A stretch of DNA of 64,000 bases, taken from Oscillospiraceae bacterium (lineage in GTDB: Bacteria > Bacillota > Clostridia > Oscillospirales > Ruminococcaceae). The stretch is from assembly GCA_017436575.1 (NCBI GenBank), contig JAFSCU010000001.1, positions 1 through 64,000 of the forward strand, given 5' to 3'. The notes under the pieces were generated by a model. That model saw nothing but the letters and a program-made list of their open reading frames with translations, searched no databases and was not told where the DNA came from. Shown here one piece after another: positions 51,176 through 60,330 of this stretch (its first letter is position 1; every line of letters starts with the position of its first letter). A program made the position numbers and the translations under genes.

Positions 51176-52721
51176 ATACTATTTTGGTTGTCCAGTCTTC
51201 CAGGTTCCACACATCAGTTACTATATCCTGATAAAATTCCGGTTCGTGGCTTACAAGGATAACTGTGCCTTTGAAATCTTTTATCGCATTTTTCAGGCTT
51301 TCCTTTGCTTCCACGTCAAGATGGTTTGTAGGTTCATCCAGTACCAGTAGATTCATTTCTTTCAACATAATGGCACACAGGCGTACCTTTGCATTTTCAC
51401 CGCCTGACAGTACACGGCACTGTGTTTCAATATGCTGACTGGTAAGACCACAGCGTGCCAGGGCACCGCGTACACCGGCATTGGTCATAGACGGATACAT
51501 ATCCCAAATTTCATACAGGGCAGTTTTACTGCTGCCGATATGTTCCTGTTCAAAATAAGCAGGCTGTGCCAGATAGTCCAGTTCCACACTGCCGCCGAAA
51601 GCCGGAATAATGCCCAGCATTGTTTTCAAAAGGGTTGATTTCCCAAGACCGTTTACACCTTTGATAGCGATTTTCTGTCCTCTTTCCACTTCAAAATTCA
51701 CCGGTTTTGTAAGTGCCGAATCATACCCGAGAACAAGGTCTGTGCCACGGATGACAACCTTGCCCGGTGCGCGTGAATATTTAAACTCAAAACTTGGCTT
51801 TGGCTTTTCCTTTGCCAGTTCAATAACTTCCATTTTATCCAGTTTGCGCTGACGGCTGCGTGCCAGTGTGCTGGTGGCAGCCCTGGCTTTATTGCGGGCA
51901 ACAAAATCTTCCAGTTGGGCAATTTCTTTCTGCTGTTTTTCATAGGCCTGTTCCAGCTGGCGTTTTTTCAGCTCATACATAGCCACAAAGTCGTCGTATG
52001 TACCTTTGTAACGGGTAAGAACAGCATTTTCAACATGGTAAATAACATTGGTAACAGCGTTGAGAAAAGGCACATCGTGACTTACCAGCAGGAATGCATT
52101 TTCATAATTCTGCAGAAATGTGGTCAGCCAGCGGATGTGATTTTCATCCAGATAGTTGGTAGGTTCGTCCAGAATAAGTATTGTTGGGTTTTCCAGCAAC
52201 AGTTTTGTCAGCAATACCTTTGTTCGCTGACCGCCGGAAAGCTGTGAAACATCTCTGTCCAGGCCTATTTCCCCCAGTCCAAGACCATTTGCAAATTCTT
52301 CTATGCGGCTGTCAATGGTATAAAAACCGCTGTGGTCAAGAATATCCTGAATTTCGCCCACATCTTCCATCAGCTGTGCCATTTCTTCGTCAGTACAATC
52401 AGCCATTTTATTGTACATTTCCAGCATATCTTCTTCCAGTTTATACATACGGCTGAAAGCTGTGCGCAATACATCACGGATGGTCATACCTTCTTTCAAT
52501 ACAGCGTGCTGGTCCAGATAACCCACAGTGGCGCGTTTTGCCCAGGTTACAGTACCTTCGTCAGGTTGACGCACCCCTGTAATAATGTTGAGAAATGTTG
52601 ATTTGCCTTCCCCATTGGCCCCAACAAGGCCTATATGTTCCCCTTTTTTCATTCTGAAAGAGGCGTTGTCAAGAATCTGTCTTTCGCCAAAACCATGGCT
52701 GACATTCTGTACATTCAGCAT
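51174..52721 (-). CDS. ABC-F family ATPase (YbiT/YkpA-like)
   Basis: 515 aa with two ABC domains: Walker A GANGEGKST and GVNGLGKST, signatures LSGGQRTK and LSGGENAK, Walker B ILILDEPTNYLD and LLVLDEPTNHLD, and between them a charged linker (about 238-305) as in ribosome-acting ABC-F factors. No membrane domain, so not a transporter. Similar to YbiT/YkpA. Translation or ribosome protection role is likely; antibiotic specificity is not indicated. AAAGGA precedes the ATG. Confidence 0.93.
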   Translation of the reverse strand: MLNVQNVSHGFGERQILDNASFRMKKGEHIGLVGANGEGKSTFLNIITGVRQPDEGTVTWAKRATVGYLDQHAVLKEGMTIRDVLRTAFSRMYKLEEDMLEMYNKMADCTDEEMAQLMEDVGEIQDILDHSGFYTIDSRIEEFANGLGLGEIGLDRDVSQLSGGQRTKVLLTKLLLENPTILILDEPTNYLDENHIRWLTTFLQNYENAFLLVSHDVPFLNAVTNVIYHVENAVLTRYKGTYDDFVAMYELKKRQLEQAYEKQQKEIAQLEDFVARNKARAATSTLARSRQRKLDKMEVIELAKEKPKPSFEFKYSRAPGKVVIRGTDLVLGYDSALTKPVNFEVERGQKIAIKGVNGLGKSTLLKTMLGIIPAFGGSVELDYLAQPAYFEQEHIGSSKTALYEIWDMYPSMTNAGVRGALARCGLTSQHIETQCRVLSGGENAKVRLCAIMLKEMNLLVLDEPTNHLDVEAKESLKNAIKDFKGTVILVSHEPEFYQDIVTDVWNLEDWTTKIV

Positions 52722-52795
52722 TTTTATATTAATCCTTTCGGTTGTACTCTAAAATATTATTTTATCATAAATATATTTATATTATCAAGAAAAAC

Positions 52796-52823
52796 AAAAC
52801 CCACCAGAAGGTGGGTTTATATT
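52796..52823 (-). terminator. Terminator of the DUF378 gene
   Basis: AAACCCACC-TTCT-GGTGGGTTT, then TGTTTTTC on the minus strand. Confidence 0.85.
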
Positions 52824-52836
52824 TATGTGAGGAAAA

Positions 52837-53037
52837 TCAGACACCATTTGTGTCAGTATCTGCCATAAACATTGGCAGACACAGCACAGCGCCCACTGCT
52901 ACCAGTACATACACTGCCCTGGCCAGCAGACTGCCTGCACCAAAGAGAAATGCCACCAGGTCAAAATTCAAAAGTCCTACCAGCCCCCAGTTAAGGCCGC
53001 CGATAATAACAAGTATAAGACCGATTTTGCTTAACAT
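52837..53037 (-). CDS. DUF378 family small membrane protein
   Basis: 66 aa with two hydrophobic segments: KIGLILVIIGGLNWGLVGLL (GGLNWGLVG is the family hallmark) and AVYVLVAVGAVLCL. Function unknown. AAAGGA precedes the ATG. Single gene between convergent/divergent neighbours with its own terminator. Confidence 0.9.
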   Translation of the reverse strand: MLSKIGLILVIIGGLNWGLVGLLNFDLVAFLFGAGSLLARAVYVLVAVGAVLCLPMFMADTDTNGV

Positions 53038-53179
53038 ATTTTTTCATCCTTTCGCTGTTTTGGTGTTAGTATAGACTTTGCTAATGAAAATATACTTATA
53101 AGCAAATTTTTGCCAAATTCTTTTGATATAACAGAATATGTGGTATACTGATTATATATGTAATTTTACAGAGGTAACT

Positions 53180-56100
53180 ATGCTGAAATTTGTTATAGGC
53201 ACTGCCGGTACAGGCAAAAGCCGATATATTGCCCAACAAATAGTTCAACTGGCACAGCAAGGAGAAAAATGCCTGTTGCTGATTCCTGAACAGTTTTCAA
53301 AAACCGCAGAAACAATGATATTTTCTGCACTGGATGACACACAGTCCAACAGCGTGGAAGTATTCAGTTTTACAGGACTGTTGCGAGATGTGAACACAAA
53401 CCACACCAGACTGCTGACAACACCGCTGACCGATGCAGGCAAGGCGGTGCTGGCTCGCCGTGCTGTGGAAAATGTGAAAAAACAGCTGAATCTGTATTCC
53501 AGACAAAGCGGCAACTTTGGGTTCAGTTTTAACCTGGCAGCTACCTTTGACGATTTGAAGCGCAGTGGCATATCAGGGGAAATTTTTTACAGTCTGGCAC
53601 AGACTGCCCCGGCAAAAAGCGGCAAGTTGAAAGAACTGGCACTGATTTATGCCGAATACTGCGGTCTGATGGACGAAAAGTTCAGCGACAGTGAAGACCT
53701 GCTGATAAAACTGGCAGAAATACTGCCTCACAGTTATACTCACGACACAAATATTTTTATAGACAGTTTTGAAAGTTTCAGCTTTGGTCAGATGCAGATT
53801 ATCGGCAGGATGATGGCCCAGGCAAAACAGGTGTGCGTGGCACTGACCTGTGACAGCCTGTTTGACACCACCAACGGCACAGGAAATTTTTCCTTTGTGC
53901 AGAACACTGCCGCACAGCTGATAAGAATGGCAAAAAAGATGGACATTGCCATAGAAAAGCCTTTGGTAATGCTGGAAAACCATCGTTTTAAAAACAGTGA
54001 CCTTATGGCAGTAGACCGGTTTTTACAGGACTGTGATGTGGAAAAAACTGAAAACAGACATGTATTTGTAACAGAATTTGAAAACCAGTACAGCGAAGTA
54101 GCTTTTGCGGCCGCCCAGATAAACCGTCTGGTACAGCAGGGATATGTGTACAATGACATTGCCCTGGTGTGTCCACAGCTGGATAAATACGAAAACCAGC
54201 TACAGGAAACTTTCCGGCTGGCCCAGATACCTTATTTTATAGATACAAACAGAATTATATCTTCATGTGCCCCTGTGGTACTGTTCAGAACTATTCTGGA
54301 AATAATGTCCAGAGGACTTGACAGCGAGACAATTATACCGCTGTTAAAAACAGGACTGACAAATTTTGATGATGACGCTATAGCAAACCTGGAAAACTAC
54401 TTGTTTGTATGGCAGGATTATGATTTTGATTTCAGCACACCTTTCACACTTTCGCCCGGTGGTTTGAAGCCAGAAATAGAAGAAAGCGAAAAGCAGACGG
54501 TGGAAGATATGGATTTTATCCGCCGCAGTCTGTGGGATATATTCAGCTCCGTGTGGGATATAAAGGAAGCCACTGCAGGTGACCTGCTGAAAAAATGCTA
54601 TACCATAGCCATTGAAATGGGCTGTGATGAAAAGCTGATGAGTGTGATAAGCAGCCTGAAAACCGAAGAAGACAAACAGTTGCTGAATCGCCAGTGGGAC
54701 ACAGCAATAGAATGTCTGGACCAGTTGTATGAAATAACAGGCTATGACATTATAAAAGCCGGTGATATACAGACACTGTTTTCACTGATTGTGGAAGGTG
54801 CCGAAATAGGCTTTGCACCACAGACTCAGGACTGTGTAATTATCACCGACCCTAAACGAATGAAACTGGACAGCGTGAAAGCGGTGTTCATATTAGGTGC
54901 TGCCCAGGATATTTTCCCTGCAATAGTCAGTGAAAACGGGCTGATTTCCACTTTTGACAGAGAATATCTGAAAGAAAACAACTATCCGCTGAAAAACAAT
55001 TTTGAAAATCTGTTCAGCTTTGAAAATCTGTATTACTACAAAGCACTGACCAGTGCACAGGAATATCTGTTTATATCCTGTCCTAAAAAGAATATTGACA
55101 CCAGACAGATACTCAGTGCACAGGTTGACTTGCTGAAAAACAGTCTGGGGCTGGAAAGCCGGTGGCTGCCGCTGGAAGATTATGCTGTAACAAAGGAATT
55201 TTTTGCAGATTATATCAGCCGGCAGGCAAATAATCTGACCAGGGACGGCTATGTGGATTTGCTGAAAAATATAGGTATTTCTGCTGCTTTCACAGGCAAA
55301 AAGGAATTTGAAATAAAAGACCTGTCACTGCTGGAAAGCCTGTTGGGAGACAGCATTACAGTGTCACCAACTCATGTGCAGAATTATTACCTGTGTGCAT
55401 TTATGTATTTTATACAGCGAATTTTGAAGGTAAAGCCACTGGAAAAGGCCGAGTTTTCTTCCAGAATTGCAGGTGACTATCTTCACTTTATCGCACAGAA
55501 TGTAATGGAAAAATACGGCGAAGATTATGGAAACACACCGTGGGAAGAGATAGAAAAAGACATTGCAGGTGCAGTGGATAAATTTATCAAGGAAAACTAT
55601 CCGGTAGCTGTATATGATGATGTAAAGTTTACCGCCCAGTATGAAAACATGACAGAAAATGCAGCACAGCTGCTGAAATATATCCATACAGAACAACAGG
55701 AAAGCCTGTTTCACCCTATAGCTTTTGAAGAAAAGATAGGTATGGGTGGCAGAGTACCGCCACTGCGTGTGAAATCCGACAATGGCAAAAGCGTGAATGT
55801 TATTGGTGTGCGGGACAGAATAGATATCTACCGCGGCAATGAAAAGGACTATCTGCGAATTATCGACTATAAAACAGGCAACCAGAAATTTGACCTGGAT
55901 GAAATTTACAACGGACTGTCCAGCCAGCTGCTTTTATATATGAACGCTTTGTTACAGGCTGGTTTTGGCAAAAAGGATAAAGAGCTGGAAGCTGGTGCTG
56001 TTGTGTATCAGCCATCAGATGCCAAGTTTAAATTTGACAAAGATGACGAAAAACTGTATACCGCTGTGGGTATGGCACTGTCCAACCCGGAAATCAGTGC

Positions 56101-56407
56101 AGCCTTTGATACAAAGCAGGACGGTCGCTTTGGCATTATCAGCGGTGATGAAAAACTGAAAGCCGGCAAAGACAGCAAAATCGTCAGTGAAAAAGGCTTT
56201 GATATTATTCTGGATTATGTAAAAGACAGTATTGCCAATATGGCAAAAGAAATATATGCAGGCAAATTTGACAGTCTGCCGTTGGAAACCGGTGAAAACA
56301 TACTGCCATGCAGATATTGCCGGTTTAAATCAGTGTGCGGCAACACAGACCGCAAACGCCCTATGATAAAAAATGAATTCAACAAAATGGAACAGGAGGA
56401 AAAATAA
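53180..56407 (+). CDS. addB: Helicase-nuclease AddAB, subunit B
   Basis: 1075 aa. The N-terminal Walker A (GTAGTGKS) heads an inactive-helicase-like body. The C-terminal RecB-type nuclease has LRIIDYKTGNQ. The 4Fe-4S cluster is shown by one Cys in YLCAFMYF and three at ILPCRYCRFKSVCGN, the normal staple arrangement. The start at 53180 follows AGAGGT. The stop shares a base with the addA start (TAATG). With AddA it processes double-strand breaks for RecA. Confidence 0.96.
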   Translation: MLKFVIGTAGTGKSRYIAQQIVQLAQQGEKCLLLIPEQFSKTAETMIFSALDDTQSNSVEVFSFTGLLRDVNTNHTRLLTTPLTDAGKAVLARRAVENVKKQLNLYSRQSGNFGFSFNLAATFDDLKRSGISGEIFYSLAQTAPAKSGKLKELALIYAEYCGLMDEKFSDSEDLLIKLAEILPHSYTHDTNIFIDSFESFSFGQMQIIGRMMAQAKQVCVALTCDSLFDTTNGTGNFSFVQNTAAQLIRMAKKMDIAIEKPLVMLENHRFKNSDLMAVDRFLQDCDVEKTENRHVFVTEFENQYSEVAFAAAQINRLVQQGYVYNDIALVCPQLDKYENQLQETFRLAQIPYFIDTNRIISSCAPVVLFRTILEIMSRGLDSETIIPLLKTGLTNFDDDAIANLENYLFVWQDYDFDFSTPFTLSPGGLKPEIEESEKQTVEDMDFIRRSLWDIFSSVWDIKEATAGDLLKKCYTIAIEMGCDEKLMSVISSLKTEEDKQLLNRQWDTAIECLDQLYEITGYDIIKAGDIQTLFSLIVEGAEIGFAPQTQDCVIITDPKRMKLDSVKAVFILGAAQDIFPAIVSENGLISTFDREYLKENNYPLKNNFENLFSFENLYYYKALTSAQEYLFISCPKKNIDTRQILSAQVDLLKNSLGLESRWLPLEDYAVTKEFFADYISRQANNLTRDGYVDLLKNIGISAAFTGKKEFEIKDLSLLESLLGDSITVSPTHVQNYYLCAFMYFIQRILKVKPLEKAEFSSRIAGDYLHFIAQNVMEKYGEDYGNTPWEEIEKDIAGAVDKFIKENYPVAVYDDVKFTAQYENMTENAAQLLKYIHTEQQESLFHPIAFEEKIGMGGRVPPLRVKSDNGKSVNVIGVRDRIDIYRGNEKDYLRIIDYKTGNQKFDLDEIYNGLSSQLLLYMNALLQAGFGKKDKELEAGAVVYQPSDAKFKFDKDDEKLYTAVGMALSNPEISAAFDTKQDGRFGIISGDEKLKAGKDSKIVSEKGFDIILDYVKDSIANMAKEIYAGKFDSLPLETGENILPCRYCRFKSVCGNTDRKRPMIKNEFNKMEQEEK

Positions 56408-59400
56408 TGGCACCTAAATGGACAGACCAACAGCTGCAAGCCATACAGCCTGCCAACAGGCTGACTGTGTTGAGCGCCGCCGCAGGTAGTGGCAAAACCA
56501 CTGTTCTGGTAGCCCGTGCCCTGAGCTTGCTGCTGGACAAAGAAAACCCTGTTTCTGCTGAAAAAATGCTGATTGTTACCTTTTCCAATGCATCTGCTGC
56601 TGAATTCAAAAAAAGAATTGAAAAAGGCATCAACGAAAAATTAAGGGAAAATCCAAATGACAATTATATCAAAATGCAGAAAGTGGCACTGCAAAAGGCA
56701 GATATTTCCACTATTCACTCATTTTGTATAAAACTGGTAAGGGAGAATTTTCAGAGTCTGGACATCAGCCCTGACTTTACCATCTGTGATGATGCACAAA
56801 GCAACCTGTTGCACAACACCGCCATTGATATGGCTATGAACTATGGCTATAATCAGCCTTTGTTCAAAGAACTGGTGTCTTTTTATGGCAAAAGCAGCAG
56901 CGACCGGCAGATAAGGGAATTTCTGCGCCAGATGGACTATTTTTTCTCTGCCCTGCCCCATCCACATACAGTGGCGCAGCAAATGGCAGAAAACTACGGA
57001 AACAATCTGAATATGGAAGACAGCGGCGGATATCACCAGCTGATTGACAGCCTGCAGCTGCAGGCAGATTATCTGGTGTATCTGGCCAGCCGTATGGATG
57101 AAATTTATCAAAACGCTGATTTCACAGGATACGAAGACGGCATAATGCAGATAAAAAACTATGCTGACCGCCTGTTATATGCCACAAAAAACACAGACCA
57201 CCAGCAGATCAGAAATGCACTATCTGCCCCACTGCCAAAACTGGGCAGGGCAAAACCTGCCTGTGACGAAAGCAAGGCAATAAAAGACAATGTTTACAAA
57301 GAATTTTCATCTGTTGCCGAAAAAATGACTGATGTGGCACGGTATCTGGACAAAGACAGCTATTATGCCGATATCCTGTTTACTGAAAAATATGTGAAAA
57401 TTCTCTTTGATGTTTATCTGAAATACCAGCAATACCTTATGGAAATCAAAAAAGAAAGGAAAGCCTATGAGTTTTCTGACTTTGAGCATTTCGCACTGGA
57501 ACTGCTGCAAAACCGGGATGGCAGCCCCACACCACTGGCACTTTCACTTCGTGAAAACTATGAATACATTATGGAAGATGAGTTTCAGGACACCAGCTTT
57601 GTCCAGGATGCAATATTTACAATGATTGCCAGGGAAAACCAGGCAAATCTGTATGTTGTTGGTGATGTAAAACAGAGTATTTACGGTTTCCGTAAGGCCA
57701 GCCCGGAAATATTCCTGAACAAACGCCAGATAGGCCTGGATGATGAAACAATGGGCAACACCATTTTTCTGCCGCATAATTTCCGCAGCAGCTACACTGT
57801 GATCGAGGGTGTAAACTACATTTTCGCCCAGTTGATGAGCCGACTGGTAGGTGGTGTGGAATACGACGACAGTGAAAAACTGGCAACGCTGAAGGAAAAC
57901 GATTTCACCTGTGGTATACAGCTGAATATTTATAGCGATAACGAAGCCGAAAATACTGCGCGCCATATCAGCCGAATGATTAAAGAGGGCTATGAAATAA
58001 ACGATAACGGCACCAGACGCCCTGTAAAAAGCGGTGACTTCTGTATATTGATGCGAAACGCCAAACACTTTGGCGAATATAAGGCTGCACTGGAAAATAT
58101 GGGGTTTGAAGCATTTGTTCGTGACGACCGGCTGATACTGAACAAACCGGAAGTACAGAATGTAATAAACCTGCTGAAAGTTATTTCCAATCCTTTACAG
58201 GAAGTTTACCTGACAGCCACCATGTTCGGTGATATGTTCGGCTTTACATTGGACGAAATACTGAAAATCCGCAGTGATAACTACCAGACAAATCTTTACA
58301 AAGCACTGGCATTGGCTGACAATCCAAAGGCCGGTCGTATGCTGGCATTGCTGAAAGATTTTGGCTATCTGGCAGGTGTATATTCAGCCGACAAACTGAT
58401 AGACTATATATGCAAAAAAACAGGTTATTGGCAAAGACTGGCATTTTCCACTGACGGCAACGAAAAGCGTGAAAACATACGCTGGTTTATAGATTTTGCC
58501 AGAAACTGGGCAGTTTCACATCCAAGTGACCTGTCAGCCTTTCTTCGCTGGGTGGATATGTATATTGAAACCGGCAAAGGCAGTGCAACCGATTCACAGC
58601 AGAGCGAAAACGCCATTGCCATTATGACAATGCACACATCAAAAGGGCTGGAATTTCCTGTGGTATTTGTAACAGGGCTGACAACCAAATTCAACAAACA
58701 AGACAAAATAAAACGCCTGATGCTGGACACACAGTTGGGAATAGGTATGTATGCAAACCACGGTTTTGGCTATAACCATTCCACACTGAACATTGCCGCC
58801 ATAAAAGACAGAATTGACGAAAACCTGGCCAGTGAAGAAATGCGACTGCTGTATGTTGCATTTACAAGAAGTAAAAATCTGCTGGTGCTTTCCGGCAGTT
58901 ACAACCGTAGTTTTACAGCAAATTCTATGGCAAAAATAGTAGCCTGTGGCGGCGAAAATCCACATCCTGCTTTTGTGCGCAGTGCCACTTCACCTATGCA
59001 CTGGGTGCTGGCAGCTTTCAGTGGGCACAGTGCCATTTCCGACCTGTACAGCTATGGCAGAGAAGATAAAAACATTCCACAGTCCATAGCTATTAATCTG
59101 TATGCAGACAGCCAAGAAGAAACAAGTACAGAAGAACAGACAGTGGAAAAGCTGGAAATAAAGGCCGATTCAGACAGGATAATGAAAAATCTGGATTATG
59201 TTTATCCATATATAGCCAGGACACAGCTGCCTATCAAAATGTCGGTAAGTGAAATAGCCAAATCTACCCCTATCACTCTGGCAAAACCTGATTTTATAAA
59301 AGAAGGTAAAGTGACTGCAGCTGAAAAGGGCACTGCAATGCACCTGTTTGCGCAACATGCTGATATTCTGCTGGCAAGAACCAACCTGGAAAACGAAATT

Positions 59401-59805
59401 GACAGGCTGGAAAAGGAAGGTAAAATAAACCGTGACCTGCTGAATATACCTGCCATAGAAAAATTTATTTTCAGCGATGTGGCCAATATGATTATCAACA
59501 GTGAAAAAGTTTATACAGAAAAAGATTTTCTGGTGTCTTACAGCGCCGCTGACGCCCTGGGTGATGACAGCTATCGGAATGACGAAATCATGATACAGGG
59601 TGTAATGGACTGTGTACTGCAAAACCGGGATGAAATAACAATCATTGACTATAAAACCGACTTTATACACAGCATCAGCCAACTGAAAAACAGATATGAA
59701 AAACAGCTGGAACTGTATCGCCACGGGGCAAAACAACTGTTTGGCACTGATAAAATAAAATGTATACTTTACTCTTTCCATCTGGATGAATATGTGGAGT
59801 TTTAA
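56407..59805 (+). CDS. addA: Helicase-nuclease AddAB, subunit A
   Basis: 1132 aa UvrD/SF1A helicase plus nuclease. Walker A is SAAAGSGKTTVL (near 20). Other helicase motifs include EDEFQDTSFVQ, VGDVKQSIYGFR, TMHTSKGLEFPVVFV and LLYVAFTRSKNLL. The C-terminal nuclease has IMIQGVMD and ITIIDYKTDF. Translation is coupled to addB. GGAGG lies just before the ATG. Confidence 0.97.
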   Translation: MAPKWTDQQLQAIQPANRLTVLSAAAGSGKTTVLVARALSLLLDKENPVSAEKMLIVTFSNASAAEFKKRIEKGINEKLRENPNDNYIKMQKVALQKADISTIHSFCIKLVRENFQSLDISPDFTICDDAQSNLLHNTAIDMAMNYGYNQPLFKELVSFYGKSSSDRQIREFLRQMDYFFSALPHPHTVAQQMAENYGNNLNMEDSGGYHQLIDSLQLQADYLVYLASRMDEIYQNADFTGYEDGIMQIKNYADRLLYATKNTDHQQIRNALSAPLPKLGRAKPACDESKAIKDNVYKEFSSVAEKMTDVARYLDKDSYYADILFTEKYVKILFDVYLKYQQYLMEIKKERKAYEFSDFEHFALELLQNRDGSPTPLALSLRENYEYIMEDEFQDTSFVQDAIFTMIARENQANLYVVGDVKQSIYGFRKASPEIFLNKRQIGLDDETMGNTIFLPHNFRSSYTVIEGVNYIFAQLMSRLVGGVEYDDSEKLATLKENDFTCGIQLNIYSDNEAENTARHISRMIKEGYEINDNGTRRPVKSGDFCILMRNAKHFGEYKAALENMGFEAFVRDDRLILNKPEVQNVINLLKVISNPLQEVYLTATMFGDMFGFTLDEILKIRSDNYQTNLYKALALADNPKAGRMLALLKDFGYLAGVYSADKLIDYICKKTGYWQRLAFSTDGNEKRENIRWFIDFARNWAVSHPSDLSAFLRWVDMYIETGKGSATDSQQSENAIAIMTMHTSKGLEFPVVFVTGLTTKFNKQDKIKRLMLDTQLGIGMYANHGFGYNHSTLNIAAIKDRIDENLASEEMRLLYVAFTRSKNLLVLSGSYNRSFTANSMAKIVACGGENPHPAFVRSATSPMHWVLAAFSGHSAISDLYSYGREDKNIPQSIAINLYADSQEETSTEEQTVEKLEIKADSDRIMKNLDYVYPYIARTQLPIKMSVSEIAKSTPITLAKPDFIKEGKVTAAEKGTAMHLFAQHADILLARTNLENEIDRLEKEGKINRDLLNIPAIEKFIFSDVANMIINSEKVYTEKDFLVSYSAADALGDDSYRNDEIMIQGVMDCVLQNRDEITIIDYKTDFIHSISQLKNRYEKQLELYRHGAKQLFGTDKIKCILYSFHLDEYVEF

Positions 59806-59806
59806 T

Positions 59807-60292
59807 ATGAATAACACAGCGAAAATAAAACATCATATGGATACACTGGCAAAAGGTTACAGGCGGTGGGTTGTACCGTTGCTGATGCTTATGTGGGACA
59901 TCGGCTTTAAAACGGGCGGTGGCAGCACGGTGGAAAATGTATTCAATTCACTGATACGCCAACCGCAGTTTATAGCCACATCTTTCTGGGCGGTACTGTT
60001 GAGTATTGCAATGGACAGACGGGGCAAACTGATGCTGAACTGCCTGACAGATACCAGCCGGTCTGATATAATAAGCTATATAATGAAAGAGCACAGCCTG
60101 TTCAGCCTTTTGGTTTCATTTACACCGCTGATATATTTTGGCACAAAAGCTTTGGCAACAGTAACTGGTGGCGGTGTGTTTGATATAAGTTTTTTGCTTG
60201 ATATCCACGGCCTGTTTACTCTGATTGCACTTTATGATGGTATCCGGGCAATAAAAGGCAATTTATTGATAAAGCAACAACTTGGCATATAA
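59807..60292 (+). CDS. Hypothetical membrane protein coupled to addA
   Basis: 161 aa with three or so hydrophobic segments (VVPLLMLMWDIGF, ATSFWAVLLSIAM, SLLVSFTPLIYFGT, GLFTLIALYDGI). No family recognised. The ATG follows the addA stop by one base and GGAG lies within the addA end, so it is made with AddAB. A link to DNA repair is unproven. Confidence 0.65.
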   Translation: MNNTAKIKHHMDTLAKGYRRWVVPLLMLMWDIGFKTGGGSTVENVFNSLIRQPQFIATSFWAVLLSIAMDRRGKLMLNCLTDTSRSDIISYIMKEHSLFSLLVSFTPLIYFGTKALATVTGGGVFDISFLLDIHGLFTLIALYDGIRAIKGNLLIKQQLGI

Positions 60293-60296
60293 AAAT

Positions 60297-60330
60297 AAAA
60301 CTGCTATCTTCCGATAGCAGTTTTTCTTTT
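60297..60330. terminator. Bidirectional terminator
   Basis: AAACTGCTATC-TTCC-GATAGCAGTTT followed by T-runs. Ends the addBA operon and the FtsX-type permease gene. Confidence 0.9.
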
